This document shows, in pieces, positions 12,697-19,611 of a stretch of DNA of 40,265 nucleotides (position 1 is the first letter of the stretch; the number at the start of each line of letters is the position of its first letter). Position numbers and translations under genes: made by a program. The notes under the pieces are model-generated. The model was given only the letters and a program-made list of their open reading frames with translations, did not search any database and was not told where the DNA came from. This stretch comes from a virus: positions 1 through 40,265 of IMG/VR virus record IMGVR_UViG_3300005663_000108. One strand, written 5' to 3'.

Positions 12697-12869
12697 TAAT
12701 TTCCATTCACCTTCTTCATAGTTGTGGGAAGTCCCATAGCGTTAAATTCTTCCACAAACCATTCACGGTCTTCACGGGAGAGTTCTACATACTCCCTCCT
12801 ACATTGAGGTGCAGTCATCTCAAAGTAGTTCTTAATTCGCAATACTAAACTCATCATTTTCTTCTCCAT
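12696..12869 (-). CDS. Small hypothetical protein, 57 aa
   Basis: ATG at 12869 with GGAGGTG upstream; the stop overlaps the next start. MEKKMMSLVLRIKNYFEM is followed by CRREYVELSREDREWFVEEF and NAMGLPTT, a pattern (L-x-x-EDR-W-VEEFN-MGLPT) seen in small phage proteins of unknown role. Helical, no membrane segment. Confidence 0.55.
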   Translation of the reverse strand: MEKKMMSLVLRIKNYFEMTAPQCRREYVELSREDREWFVEEFNAMGLPTTMKKVNGN

Positions 12870-12883
12870 TTCCGCACCTCCAT

Positions 12884-12923
12884 TCTACCGGGGTAGACGT
12901 TGGACTTCATCTCCCCGTTTCAA
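12884..12923 (-). promoter_or_regulatory. 40-bp repeated leader element, copy A
   Basis: This segment matches 13703-13742 at 32 of 40 positions and includes TCCAACGTCTACC on the leftward strand with a partial palindrome CTACCSSGGTAG beside it. It lies about 15 nt before the ATG at 12869. Being repeated upstream of genes, it is probably a regulatory or operator site; its mode of action is unknown. Confidence 0.5.
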
Positions 12924-12987
12924 CCCTTATTCATACCGTTGAATGAAATATGAATCTGGGGCAAGCGGCGTTACGTCTACCCTTATA

Positions 12988-13046
12988 GGGCAACGGGGAC
13001 CCATAATAGATTCACCAGATGGGTCACGGTGGGGGTTCCGTTGCCC
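12988..13046 (-). other. Two-tier long hairpin in the 12.9-13.1 kb gap
   Basis: Outer arms GGGCAACGG/CCGTTGCCC (12988-12996 and 13038-13046) enclose inner arms GACCCAT/ATGGGTC (12998-13004 and 13019-13025), all perfect. The 5' side of the same gap (13047-13100) is G/C-rich with GACCC/GGGTC pairs. A stable RNA structure between two early genes; no U-run, so processing or stability seems likelier than termination. Confidence 0.55.
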
Positions 13047-13101
13047 GTCCCGCTCATCAGAGGACCCTAGGGGGACCCACTCGCCGCCCCCCGGGGTCTA
13101 A

Positions 13102-13302
13102 TTAAGTTTCTTCCCCATACTCTTCCTTCCATTCACTTATGGCCTCCACCGTCGCTACGCTTACTTCTGTAAGCGCCCTCTTCACGACCTCATAATCCGT
13201 CCGGTGTTTTTCATGGATAAGGTGTTCCTGCAACATTTCTGCCGTCTCAAGGGAGACGTTGATGAACACTCCTTCCAATCCGTCCTGTGATTTGCTAGCC
13301 AT
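13102..13302 (-). CDS. Small hypothetical protein, 66 aa
   Basis: The start at 13302 (MASKSQDG) is chosen because GGGGAAAG lies 5-10 nt upstream; an ATG at 13320 overlapping the previous stop would add six residues. Content: GVFINVSLETAEMLQEHLIH then TDYEVVKRALTEVSVATVEA, which looks like a small ribbon-helix-helix/CopG-type layout (one strand, then two helices). That assignment is weak. Followed by the structured gap 12.9-13.1 kb. Confidence 0.5.
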   Translation of the reverse strand: MASKSQDGLEGVFINVSLETAEMLQEHLIHEKHRTDYEVVKRALTEVSVATVEAISEWKEEYGEET

Positions 13303-13319
13303 AGATCTTTCCCCTTTCA

Positions 13320-13673
13320 TTACTCTGTTTTTTCAGCCTTGTCGATGGCAAGTACAGCCTGTTGTAACTGTCGGACCGGCTCAAACTGCCGAATAGCAAA
13401 ACCAGGTTCTGCGTCTTTCGATATGTCTCGAATTAAATAACCCGTGTCAATCAATTCCATCACCGACTTGAATGCTTCAAGTAGGTCGTCGTGATTGTTA
13501 CACGCCCTCACAATGAACGCTGCGTCGTCACCTGGAAAAACCTCTGTAGTAAAAGGTGCCCCCACAAAGGCTACTCGCCGCTCGCCGTGCATAACGCTAT
13601 ACCTACATGGAAAAATACCATGTGGCTCTGCTGTCCACGGCAACGGTGTGTGTTTTGTTGTCTTATCAACCAT
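13320..13673 (-). CDS. Conserved phage early protein, HTPLPWT...DAAFIVRACNNHDDLL family
   Basis: 117 aa. The opening HTPLPWTAEPHG and the later DDAAFIVRACNNHDDLLEAF are the hallmark of a very common small phage/prophage family of unknown function (usual form HTPGPW ... ANAAFIVRACNSHDDLV). ATG 13673 is preceded by GGGGAAAAGG and lies just after the repeated leader element at 13703-13742. The family is usually an early, non-structural gene. Confidence 0.7.
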   Translation of the reverse strand: MVDKTTKHTPLPWTAEPHGIFPCRYSVMHGERRVAFVGAPFTTEVFPGDDAAFIVRACNNHDDLLEAFKSVMELIDTGYLIRDISKDAEPGFAIRQFEPVRQLQQAVLAIDKAEKTE

Positions 13674-13702
13674 TACCCTTTTCCCCTTCCATCTGTCGTC
13701 CC

Positions 13703-13742
13703 TCTACCTAGGTAGACGTTGGAGTTCCTACTCCGGTTTCAA
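13703..13742 (-). promoter_or_regulatory. 40-bp repeated leader element, copy B
   Basis: 32 of 40 positions match 12884-12923. It contains the perfect 12-bp palindrome CTACCTAGGTAG next to ACGTTGGA. The 13-mer CCTAGGTAGACGT recurs at 5387-5399, also just before a gene start. It overlaps the last codons of the 69-aa gene and precedes the start at 13673. Confidence 0.5.
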
Positions 13743-13937
13743 ATTTTGTTTTTTCCTCCAGTCAGTATCTCTGTTTGAATGAATCTTACCTTCTTTAACT
13801 AGGTATAAAGTAAGCTTACTAACTACCTCTTCTTCGAGGTCGGTGAGTCCGTTATACCCTCTGTCCACCTGGAAAGTGTGGAACTCCTCCATGGCTGTGA
13901 GGATGGTTATCAGCTCCTCGTTTACTAGCTGCAGCAT
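13728..13937 (-). CDS. Small hypothetical protein, 69 aa
   Basis: ATG 13937 with CGGGAGAG upstream. Helical: VNEELITILTAMEEFHTFQV, then LEEEVVSKLTLYLVKEGKI and a basic tail. No family recognised. Its leader (13938-14066) shares GTGCAGA(C/T)..GGGAGA with the leader of the next early gene upstream, so the two may be controlled alike. Confidence 0.5.
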   Translation of the reverse strand: MLQLVNEELITILTAMEEFHTFQVDRGYNGLTDLEEEVVSKLTLYLVKEGKIHSNRDTDWRKKQNLKPE

Positions 13938-14009
13938 CGTTCTCTCCCGTCTGCACCCCCACGTTATGCTAATGATGTAGGTTTAATCTAGTGGGTCCTT
14001 ATTGAGCCA

Positions 14010-14034
14010 CTACATAAGCCCCCTACTCATGTAG
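14010..14034 (-). other. Hairpin in an early leader
   Basis: CTACAT/ATGTAG arms (14010-14015 and 14029-14034) with a 13-nt loop. Adjacent TAGTGG/CCACTA and a second CCTACAT copy (in 13973-13993) can form competing stems. The 129-nt gap 13938-14066 has no other content I can support. Confidence 0.4.
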
Positions 14035-14066
14035 GAAGGACGCATGCCGTTATTTACGTTCTCACG

Positions 14067-14327
14067 CTACGCGAGTGGCGCGGGCCCGTCTTCTCCTAAG
14101 ACGCTCTCAATCTTCCGGTTTATGCCGGGTAGGGCGTCCGCCCAGGACTGGAGAAGCTTTTGATTGGCTTCATACTCTTCGTCTCCTTCCTTACCTTTTG
14201 GAAAGAACTCCCGGTCGTCGTCTACATCAACGACGTAGTCTTCCCACATCGTCTCCAGCATGTCATGAAGCGTACCTAGCTGTCCCCGCGTAAGCGGGAG
14301 GTCGAGTACTTCCTGTTCGTTTGCCAT
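14067..14327 (-). CDS. Small acidic early protein, 86 aa
   Basis: ATG 14327 with GGGGAGAA upstream. Strongly acidic (DYVVDVDDDREFF, EGDEEYEANQKLL), helical, without cysteine or membrane segment. Acidic early phage proteins often act as inhibitors of host DNA- or RNA-binding proteins, but no such family is recognised here. Second gene of the early operon. Confidence 0.5.
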   Translation of the reverse strand: MANEQEVLDLPLTRGQLGTLHDMLETMWEDYVVDVDDDREFFPKGKEGDEEYEANQKLLQSWADALPGINRKIESVLGEDGPAPLA

Positions 14328-14419
14328 GGTTCTCCCCTATCTGCACCCCTACGCTGGGCAGGTGGCGCGGGTTCATTGTGGGCTGAGGCGTTATACCCAG
14401 ACCACCAGTAAGACCCATG

Positions 14420-14439
14420 GTAAGGACCACGAGCCTTAC
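14420..14439 (-). other. Hairpin in an early leader
   Basis: GTAAGG and CCTTAC pair perfectly around an 8-nt loop in the 125-nt gap (14328-14452) between the first two early genes. No U-run. The rest of the gap is G/C-rich with no gene seen. Confidence 0.4.
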
Positions 14440-14452
14440 TTGAGGTTCGGGG

Positions 14453-14803
14453 TTACGACGCGTTGTCGGCTAGCCAGGCTCGGCGTTCCTTGCGGGCGAC
14501 GTCCGGATGGAAGCGCACCTGGAAGGCGTCCTGGGTGGCGATGGTGAACTCACGATTGGTCACCACGCAGCGGACCGTGAGGCGGTGTTGGTGAACGCCG
14601 TAGTCGGGGTCGCAGGTCTGTTTCACCACGGTGCATCCGGCCCGGGTCACGTCGCCCGGCGAGTACTGCACCTTTGGGCCCTTGGCCTTCCCCTCAGTCG
14701 TTGCGGGTTTGGCGCTGGCGGTCTTCTTCCCGCTTGTCTTCGGCTTGCGGCTTCCCTTGGCGGTGTGCTTGGGGGCTTTGGCTTCTGCTGTTGCTTGCGT
14801 CAT
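14453..14803 (-). CDS. First early gene: basic QDAFQV-family protein, 116 aa
   Basis: Residues 1-45 are a Lys/Ala/Thr/Ser-rich disordered tail like histone H1 tails (KAPKHTAKGSRKPKTSGKK). Residues ~50-116 are the QDAFQV domain: YSPGDVTRAGCTVVKQ, HQHRLTVRCVVTNREF, ATQDAFQVRFHPDV, ERRAWLADN. It is a paralogue of the C-terminal half of 12076-12696. TTAAGGAG precedes ATG 14803 and a consensus sigma70 promoter lies 70-100 nt upstream, so it should be among the first proteins made. A nucleic-acid-binding host-takeover factor is plausible but inferred. GC content is higher than elsewhere. Confidence 0.6.
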   Translation of the reverse strand: MTQATAEAKAPKHTAKGSRKPKTSGKKTASAKPATTEGKAKGPKVQYSPGDVTRAGCTVVKQTCDPDYGVHQHRLTVRCVVTNREFTIATQDAFQVRFHPDVARKERRAWLADNAS

Positions 14804-14874
14804 GTTCGCTCCTTAACCGCTGCTGGCTCGGCAGTCGGCGTGTCGGGCCTGGGTCCGTCCCCTGCCACGCCCCC

Positions 14875-14904
14875 ATTATAGCACAGGCGGGGTGTCCGTG
14901 TCAA
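14875..14904 (-). promoter_or_regulatory. Near-consensus host sigma70 promoter for the leftward operon
   Basis: On the minus strand TTGACA (14904-14899), an 18-bp spacer, and TATAAT (14880-14875) preceded by TGC, an extended -10. Both hexamers are perfect. It points at the first leftward early gene and has no competing gene between. Expected to fire at once with host RNA polymerase. Confidence 0.85.
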
Positions 14905-15132
14905 GTGCGGCGTTTGCGGGGACTTGTTTGCTCATCGTAGGGCGCTGGGGCGTCAAGGGCGAGCTAAAGACGAAGCAAGCGGAAGTCACCCCTGCTCCCT
15001 ACCCCTCTATTACACACCACACAACAGTCTACTCCTCCACTGCTGTCCTACCCTGGTCCTACCACAGTAAGCTAGGAGACTAGTACAGGAGGGGAAACAC
15101 AAGAGCACGACGGGACGGGCCAGGAGCAAGGT

Positions 15133-15193
15133 GGGGGGTACTGAGCGAGGGGGGTACCCCCGGCGAAAATACCCGGGGTCTGGCGGGGGGTAC
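15133..15193 (+). repeat. Three GGGGGGTAC repeats
   Basis: GGGGGGTAC occurs at 15133, 15149 and 15185. The middle copy extends to the palindrome GGGGTACCCC (15151-15160), giving an inverted fourth element, with CCCGGGG between. Possible protein-binding or packaging site; no further evidence. Confidence 0.5.
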
Positions 15194-15211
15194 TTTAGAG
15201 AACATACATTT

Positions 15212-15311
15212 AATATGTCTTTAGTCTTAAACCGTTTAGTTACTCAATATGTCTTTAGTCTTAAACCATTTGATTACTTAATGTATTTTTAATCTTAAAT
15301 TTATATTTTAG
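15212..15311 (+). repeat. Tandem 34-bp direct repeats (iteron-like)
   Basis: AATATGTCTTTAGTCTTAAA begins copies at 15212 and 15246, each 34 nt and differing at 4 positions. A diverged third copy starts at 15280 (AATGTATTTTTAATCTTAAA). They are contiguous without spacers, so not CRISPR. Iteron-like origin repeats or binding sites for a late activator are both possible. Confidence 0.75.
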
Positions 15312-15466
15312 AAAAATAAATAATACCTAATTTCCCAATGTATTACGTCGTACCGTACTTAACTAGTCGTAACTCGTTAGACGAGGAAACGAATAGAAAT
15401 TTTATTTCGTCGTTTCGTTTGTCGAAAAACGAGTAAGGACGTTCTAATTAGAAGGAGAATAAAAAA

Positions 15467-15610
15467 ATGAATCCCTACGAAGAAATAATAGATTCCCTTC
15501 CTGGTTCTGATTTCATTTCTGAAATAATTCCCATTTATTACCCAAAGGGAAATCCTTGTTTCCTTGTAGATATTTCCTTTATCTGTCCTCTTCACCCTGA
15601 ATGGAATTAG
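15467..15610 (+). CDS. Small hypothetical protein, 47 aa
   Basis: ATG 15467 has AAGGAG 7-8 nt upstream, and the stop is 7 nt before the small terminase gene, so it opens the rightward operon. MNPYEEIIDSLPGSDF is followed by a Pro/Ile-rich part and CFLVDISFICPLHPEWN. Soluble or weakly hydrophobic; no family recognised. Chosen over an opposite-strand frame (15377-15595) that has only a GTG start and no other support. Confidence 0.6.
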   Translation: MNPYEEIIDSLPGSDFISEIIPIYYPKGNPCFLVDISFICPLHPEWN

Positions 15611-15617
15611 TGTAATA

Positions 15618-16088
15618 ATGTCTTATACTCAATTAGACGACGATGGGACGGTAATTCTTCGTCCCGTTAAGATGAAGTTAACTAAGAAGATCCAAAATAA
15701 GATTCTTCATGCTGTTTATCAAGGTGCTACCATAAGCATCCTATGTAGATACGCCGGGGTAAGTAGGGATACCTTCCGGGGATGGCTGGAGAAGGGAGTT
15801 CAGGATTTACAGGCGGACGATCGTAAGACTGTAGAGGCTGAATTTGCCTTAAGATTTGCTACGATGGAAGCTGAAGCGGCAGAATCTTGGCTGTCCCATA
15901 TAAATGCTGCCGCCCCAGAAGATTGGAGGGCTGCAGCTTGGCTCCTGGAACGGCGTTTCCGTGACGACTATGGTAAGGAGATTAAAGTTAAATCCGACTC
16001 CACAACTCCCATCCTGGTGGTGACGGGAATTCCCGGTCCACCTGGAAGCAATTTAAAGAAGTTAAAACCGTTGGAGGAAGATAAGTAA
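15618..16088 (+). CDS. terS: Terminase small subunit
   Basis: 156 aa, next to the large subunit. Residues ~25-60 (KKIQNKILHAVYQGATISIL then CRYAGVSRDTFRGWLEKG) form the N-terminal helix-turn-helix that recognises the packaging site. The central ETVEAEFALRF-like helices and AEAAESWLSHINAAA form the oligomerisation region, and the C-terminus is a Pro/Gly/Lys-rich tail (TGIPGPPGSNLKKLKP) that would contact TerL. Spacing to terL is 1 nt. The ribosome binding site is weak, so translation is probably coupled to the 47-aa gene. Confidence 0.8.
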   Translation: MSYTQLDDDGTVILRPVKMKLTKKIQNKILHAVYQGATISILCRYAGVSRDTFRGWLEKGVQDLQADDRKTVEAEFALRFATMEAEAAESWLSHINAAAPEDWRAAAWLLERRFRDDYGKEIKVKSDSTTPILVVTGIPGPPGSNLKKLKPLEEDK

Positions 16089-16089
16089 A

Positions 16090-17424
16090 GTGACGACACT
16101 AGTTGATACCGAATATCGCCCTCACGAGTATCAACGAGACATTCATGAAGCGATGATGAACTATCGTTTTTGCGTTCTGGTCTGCCACCGCCGTTTCGGT
16201 AAAACTCTTTGTGCTACTAATTCCCTGGTTGATGCTGCGATTCGTTTTGAGGGGGGCGACGGAAGATTCGCCTATTGTGCTCCTCTCCTCAAACAGGCTA
16301 AGAAGATTTCTTGGGTATATCTTAAGTCTGCCTGCCTACGCATTGAAGGTACGAAGGTTATGGAGGGAGAGCTTGAGATACATCTCCCCAACGGTTCCAC
16401 CATTGCCCTGTATGGCGCCGACAATCCGGAAGGCATGCGTGGCCTTTACTTTGACGGGTTAGTCATAGATGAACCTGCCGACATGAAGCCCTACGTTTGG
16501 GACGAAATCATTCGTCCCGCCCTGGCCGACCGTCAGGGATGGGCAATCTTCATAGGAACTCCCAGGGGCATTAATAAGTTTTATGAAATTTACATTGCTG
16601 CCGTTAAATCTCCTAACTGGTACGCCCGGATCTACCGTATAGATGAAACCGACCTTCCATGGCTGCCCGATGAAGAGATAGAGCTCATGAAGGAAACGAT
16701 GTCGGATTCCGCCATCCGCCAGGAGCTATATTGTGACTTCAATGCTTCTACCGACAATACCCTCCTCACCATCAGCGAAGTCGTTAAATCCATGGAACGT
16801 AAGATTCTTTCCCTTGACGAGATTAAGGGATATCCTAAAATTCTTTCATGTGACCCAGCTAGGGAGGGGAGTGATAAGACTACCATTTACAAACGTCAAG
16901 GTCCTTGGTTGGAAAGAGCCGGTAAATACTCTAAGGAAAACACTTCAGACATCGTTGGCCGTTTAATCAAAATTATGGACGAGTGGATGCCGGATGCGGT
17001 CTTCATAGACAGGGGTGAGGGGGCTGGCATTATTGATCGCCTTCGGGACCTGCGTTACAAGGTATTTGAGGTTAATTTCGGTAGTAAAGCCAATGATGAG
17101 TATTACATGAACCGCCGTGCTGAGATGTGGGACGGAATGGCGACTTGGGTTAAGGAGATTGGCGTCCTCCCAGATCTTCCTGAACTTAAGGTGGATTTAT
17201 GCGCCCCCACCTACAATCATAACAATCCTTTAAATAAGTTTGCCTTGGAGAAGAAGGAGGACATTAAAAGTAGGATTGGTAAATCTCCAGATGACGGGGA
17301 CGCAGTGGCCCTTACCTTTGCCCAACCCGTCCGTCCTAAACAGGAAAACCACCCGGAAGTTCTCCTCCGTAGGGGGGCTGGGAAGAGAAGGAAGAAGGAG
17401 TACGTAGTTCCGTGGCAACGTTAG
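16090..17424 (+). CDS. terL: Terminase large subunit (packaging ATPase-nuclease)
   Basis: 444 aa, GTG start 1 nt after terS. ATPase: CHRRFGKT Walker A (residues 32-39), FDGLVIDEPADM Walker B near 125, FIGTPRG coupling motif. RNase H-like nuclease: SCDPAREG (first Asp), FIDRGEGAG (second), SPDDGDAVAL (third) at the C-terminus. Powers DNA translocation into the procapsid and cuts the concatemer. If the genome contains Z, this nuclease and the packaging site must work on Z-DNA. Confidence 0.95.
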   Translation: MTTLVDTEYRPHEYQRDIHEAMMNYRFCVLVCHRRFGKTLCATNSLVDAAIRFEGGDGRFAYCAPLLKQAKKISWVYLKSACLRIEGTKVMEGELEIHLPNGSTIALYGADNPEGMRGLYFDGLVIDEPADMKPYVWDEIIRPALADRQGWAIFIGTPRGINKFYEIYIAAVKSPNWYARIYRIDETDLPWLPDEEIELMKETMSDSAIRQELYCDFNASTDNTLLTISEVVKSMERKILSLDEIKGYPKILSCDPAREGSDKTTIYKRQGPWLERAGKYSKENTSDIVGRLIKIMDEWMPDAVFIDRGEGAGIIDRLRDLRYKVFEVNFGSKANDEYYMNRRAEMWDGMATWVKEIGVLPDLPELKVDLCAPTYNHNNPLNKFALEKKEDIKSRIGKSPDDGDAVALTFAQPVRPKQENHPEVLLRRGAGKRRKKEYVVPWQR

Positions 17425-17436
17425 GAGATCATTATT

Positions 17437-17652
17437 ATGTGTTTTGGTAGAGCCCCAAAGACTCCAGAGGCACCTCCGCCCACCTTACCTAAGAAGGCTC
17501 CGAGGAGGGTAGATGAAAACATTTTAGCCGCTAGAACCTCCCAGCGCGAATCTGAAGTTTTGCGTCGAGGGATAGCGGGGACCCGTTTATCCGGTCCCAG
17601 CGGTTTTACTGCGCCTGCCGAAACGGCAAATAAGACTTTGCTGGGGGCTTAA
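17437..17652 (+). CDS. Small virion-module protein, 71 aa
   Basis: Pro/Ala/Arg-rich: MCFGRAPKTPEAPPPTLP, then RRGIAGTRLSGPSGF. Its stop overlaps the connector start by 1 nt. Small proteins with a C-x-G-x-PK-P opening are common between terminase and connector in podoviruses; function unknown. Confidence 0.6.
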   Translation: MCFGRAPKTPEAPPPTLPKKAPRRVDENILAARTSQRESEVLRRGIAGTRLSGPSGFTAPAETANKTLLGA

Positions 17653-19355
17653 TGCCCAATCCCTTTGAAACCAGGAGGACTAAACTCAAGAATGAGCGGG
17701 AGTCATGGGTAACTCGTGCCAAGGACATTGCCCTCTATACCGTTCCCCAATATGACCGTTATGACAATCAGGAAAATCGTAACCGTGGGGACATTAATTT
17801 TGATAAAATACTTGACAGTACCGCCACTATGGCGAGTGAGGTCACCGCTTCCGGTTTTATGACCGGCATTACCAATCCCTCAAAGCCGTGGCTTATTCTC
17901 ACTCATCCCGATTTTAGAGTTATGCAGTCTCCGCGCGTTAAGCAGTACTTATATGAAACTACCCGCATCATTCTTGAGACGTATGGTCGTTCCAACCTCT
18001 ACAACACCCTACCCCCCCTCTACCAACAATTGTCCCTTTTCGGCACGGCTGCTTTATTTATGCAGGAGGATAAGGGGGACTTTATACGTTCCTTTAATTT
18101 CGCTCCCGGCGAGTATTACTTAGCCCAGAATGACCTGGGAATCATTGATACCCTATATCGCGATTTTTCCATGACTTACATTCAACTGGTGAATAAGTTT
18201 GGGATAGACAACGTTTCTGAAAAGGTGCGTAGCAACGTTATTCAGGGGAAAAATTTAGACGTATGGATTAACGTTACCCACGCCATAGAGCCCAAAAATA
18301 AGTATCTTAAGGGGGTTGATGAAGAAGTCTCCCCCGAAGCTAAATGGCGTTCAGTTTATTATGAGGCTGGCCGTAGTAGGAGTGAAGTTGGGGGAGACGG
18401 CTACCTTCGAGTGTCCGGCTTCATGGAATTCCCCGTCATGGCTCCCCGCTGGCATACCATTTCTAACGACGTGTATGGTTGGGGCCGTGGCTCCGTTTGC
18501 CTAGGTGACATTAAGCAACTTCAATATCAGACGGAAGAGAAGGCTAAAGCCATAGAGAAGATGGTGAATCCCCCCCTTAAAGCTCCCTCCTCCATGGACT
18601 ATACCGACATTAATAACGTTGCGGGCGGGGTTAGTTTTTATGACGCTAACTCATCGTCGACGGAAGGTTTTCGTACCCTTTATGAAGTGGACATAAAGAT
18701 TGAAGCCCTCCTGGCGGACATCGCCGACATCCGGGATCGCATAAAGCAGTGCTTTTACGTTGATGCCTTTGCCATGATTTCCGAGCTTGACCGTGCTCAA
18801 ATTACCGCTACTGAAATAGTTGAAAGGCGGGATGAGAAGTTGCTTAAGTTGGGGACGGTTTATCATCGTTTAAATGATGAACTTCTTGACCCCATGGTGG
18901 ATCGTACCTTTAACGTTCTTTCCCGTGCGGGACAGCTCCCGGAACCTCCCCCGGAACTTGAAGGGGTAAATTTAAAGGTTGAGTATTTATCCATCCTAGC
19001 TCAGGCCCAAAAGTCCCACGTTTTAGGCAACATCGAAAGAACCATTCAATTTGTGGCTGGTCTAGCGGAAGCTAAGCAGGATCCCTCCGTTTGGGATAAG
19101 CACAATACGGATCAAGCGATTACCGATTATTTTGAAGCGTCGGCAGTCCCCCCCAATCACGTCTTTCCCGATGACGTGGTAGCTAACGTTCGGGGGCAGA
19201 GGGCGAGGATACAGCAGGCCCAACAGGCCGTGGAAATGGCTTCAAAGGGAGCCGAGGCCGCTCGTTCGGCTTCCGACGCTGAGATAAATCAGGAGGGGGA
19301 CACGGTGCTTTCAACGATATCGGAGCAGGTAAGGCAGGCGGCAAATGCCGGGTAA
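17652..19355 (+). CDS. T7-type head-to-tail connector (portal) protein
   Basis: 567 aa. The opening TKLKNERESWVTRAKDIALY, DSTATMASEVTASGFMTGI, NPSKPWLIL and GTAALFMQEDKG, and the mid VYGWGRGSVCLGDIKQLQ, are the conserved blocks of the podovirus head-tail connector family (PF12236 type). It forms the dodecameric ring through which DNA enters and leaves. The C-terminus is helical and Gln/Ala-rich (RIQQAQQAVEMASKGAEA), as in portal barrel tails. It overlaps the next gene by 11 nt. Confidence 0.9.
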   Translation: MPNPFETRRTKLKNERESWVTRAKDIALYTVPQYDRYDNQENRNRGDINFDKILDSTATMASEVTASGFMTGITNPSKPWLILTHPDFRVMQSPRVKQYLYETTRIILETYGRSNLYNTLPPLYQQLSLFGTAALFMQEDKGDFIRSFNFAPGEYYLAQNDLGIIDTLYRDFSMTYIQLVNKFGIDNVSEKVRSNVIQGKNLDVWINVTHAIEPKNKYLKGVDEEVSPEAKWRSVYYEAGRSRSEVGGDGYLRVSGFMEFPVMAPRWHTISNDVYGWGRGSVCLGDIKQLQYQTEEKAKAIEKMVNPPLKAPSSMDYTDINNVAGGVSFYDANSSSTEGFRTLYEVDIKIEALLADIADIRDRIKQCFYVDAFAMISELDRAQITATEIVERRDEKLLKLGTVYHRLNDELLDPMVDRTFNVLSRAGQLPEPPPELEGVNLKVEYLSILAQAQKSHVLGNIERTIQFVAGLAEAKQDPSVWDKHNTDQAITDYFEASAVPPNHVFPDDVVANVRGQRARIQQAQQAVEMASKGAEAARSASDAEINQEGDTVLSTISEQVRQAANAG

Positions 19356-19611
19356 TGAAGCATCTTTGAATGAGATGGCCTTAAGGGACGTTCTTAACTC
19401 GGAATCGGGGAGGCGCGTACTGGCTAGGATACTCAAGGAATGCGACGTGGAAGGGACTTCATACCGCGACGGTTCCGATTCTCATTGGACCGCTTACCGG
19501 GAAGGGCAACGCTCCGTTGGGAGGGTCCTCCGGAAGTGGATGGTTAAGACTAGCGATGTTGGGTATTTGAAGGTAATACAAAGGGAGATTTTAAAAGATG
19601 CCCCCCAATAA
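19345..19611 (+). CDS. Bbp19-like phage protein, 88 aa
   Basis: EMALRDVLNSESGRRVLARI then LKECDV and the later YREGQRSVGRVL match the Bbp19 family named from Bordetella phage BPP-1 (pattern L-DVL-T--GRRVLW-LL, then N-EG-R-VG). It lies between connector and scaffold as in that phage. Role unknown, likely in head assembly. Overlaps both neighbours by 11-14 nt. Confidence 0.75.
   Translation: MPGNEASLNEMALRDVLNSESGRRVLARILKECDVEGTSYRDGSDSHWTAYREGQRSVGRVLRKWMVKTSDVGYLKVIQREILKDAPQ

Larger units (their letters stand above)
14905..15466. other. Divergent intergenic region, candidate origin/control/packaging site
   Basis: No convincing gene in 562 nt between the leftward early promoter and the first rightward gene. 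The left third is G/C-rich, the middle carries GGGGGGTAC repeats, and the right half is A+T-rich with three tandem repeats and imperfect hairpins (AAACGA/TCGTTT arms around 15385-15412). This sharp composition change, the divergence point and the nearby terminase make it the best candidate for replication origin, late-gene control or packaging start. Confidence 0.5.

Noticed and set aside
14892-15083. Rightward 63-aa frame in the divergent region
   Set aside because: GTG start, no ribosome binding site, it overlaps the -35 region of the leftward promoter, and its composition is unlike coding sequence.
15212-15311. CRISPR array
   Set aside because: The repeats are contiguous with no unique spacers and the third is degenerate.
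15377-15595. Leftward 72-aa hydrophobic frame
   Set aside because: GTG start without support; the opposite strand carries a better-supported small gene with AAGGAG leading into terS.
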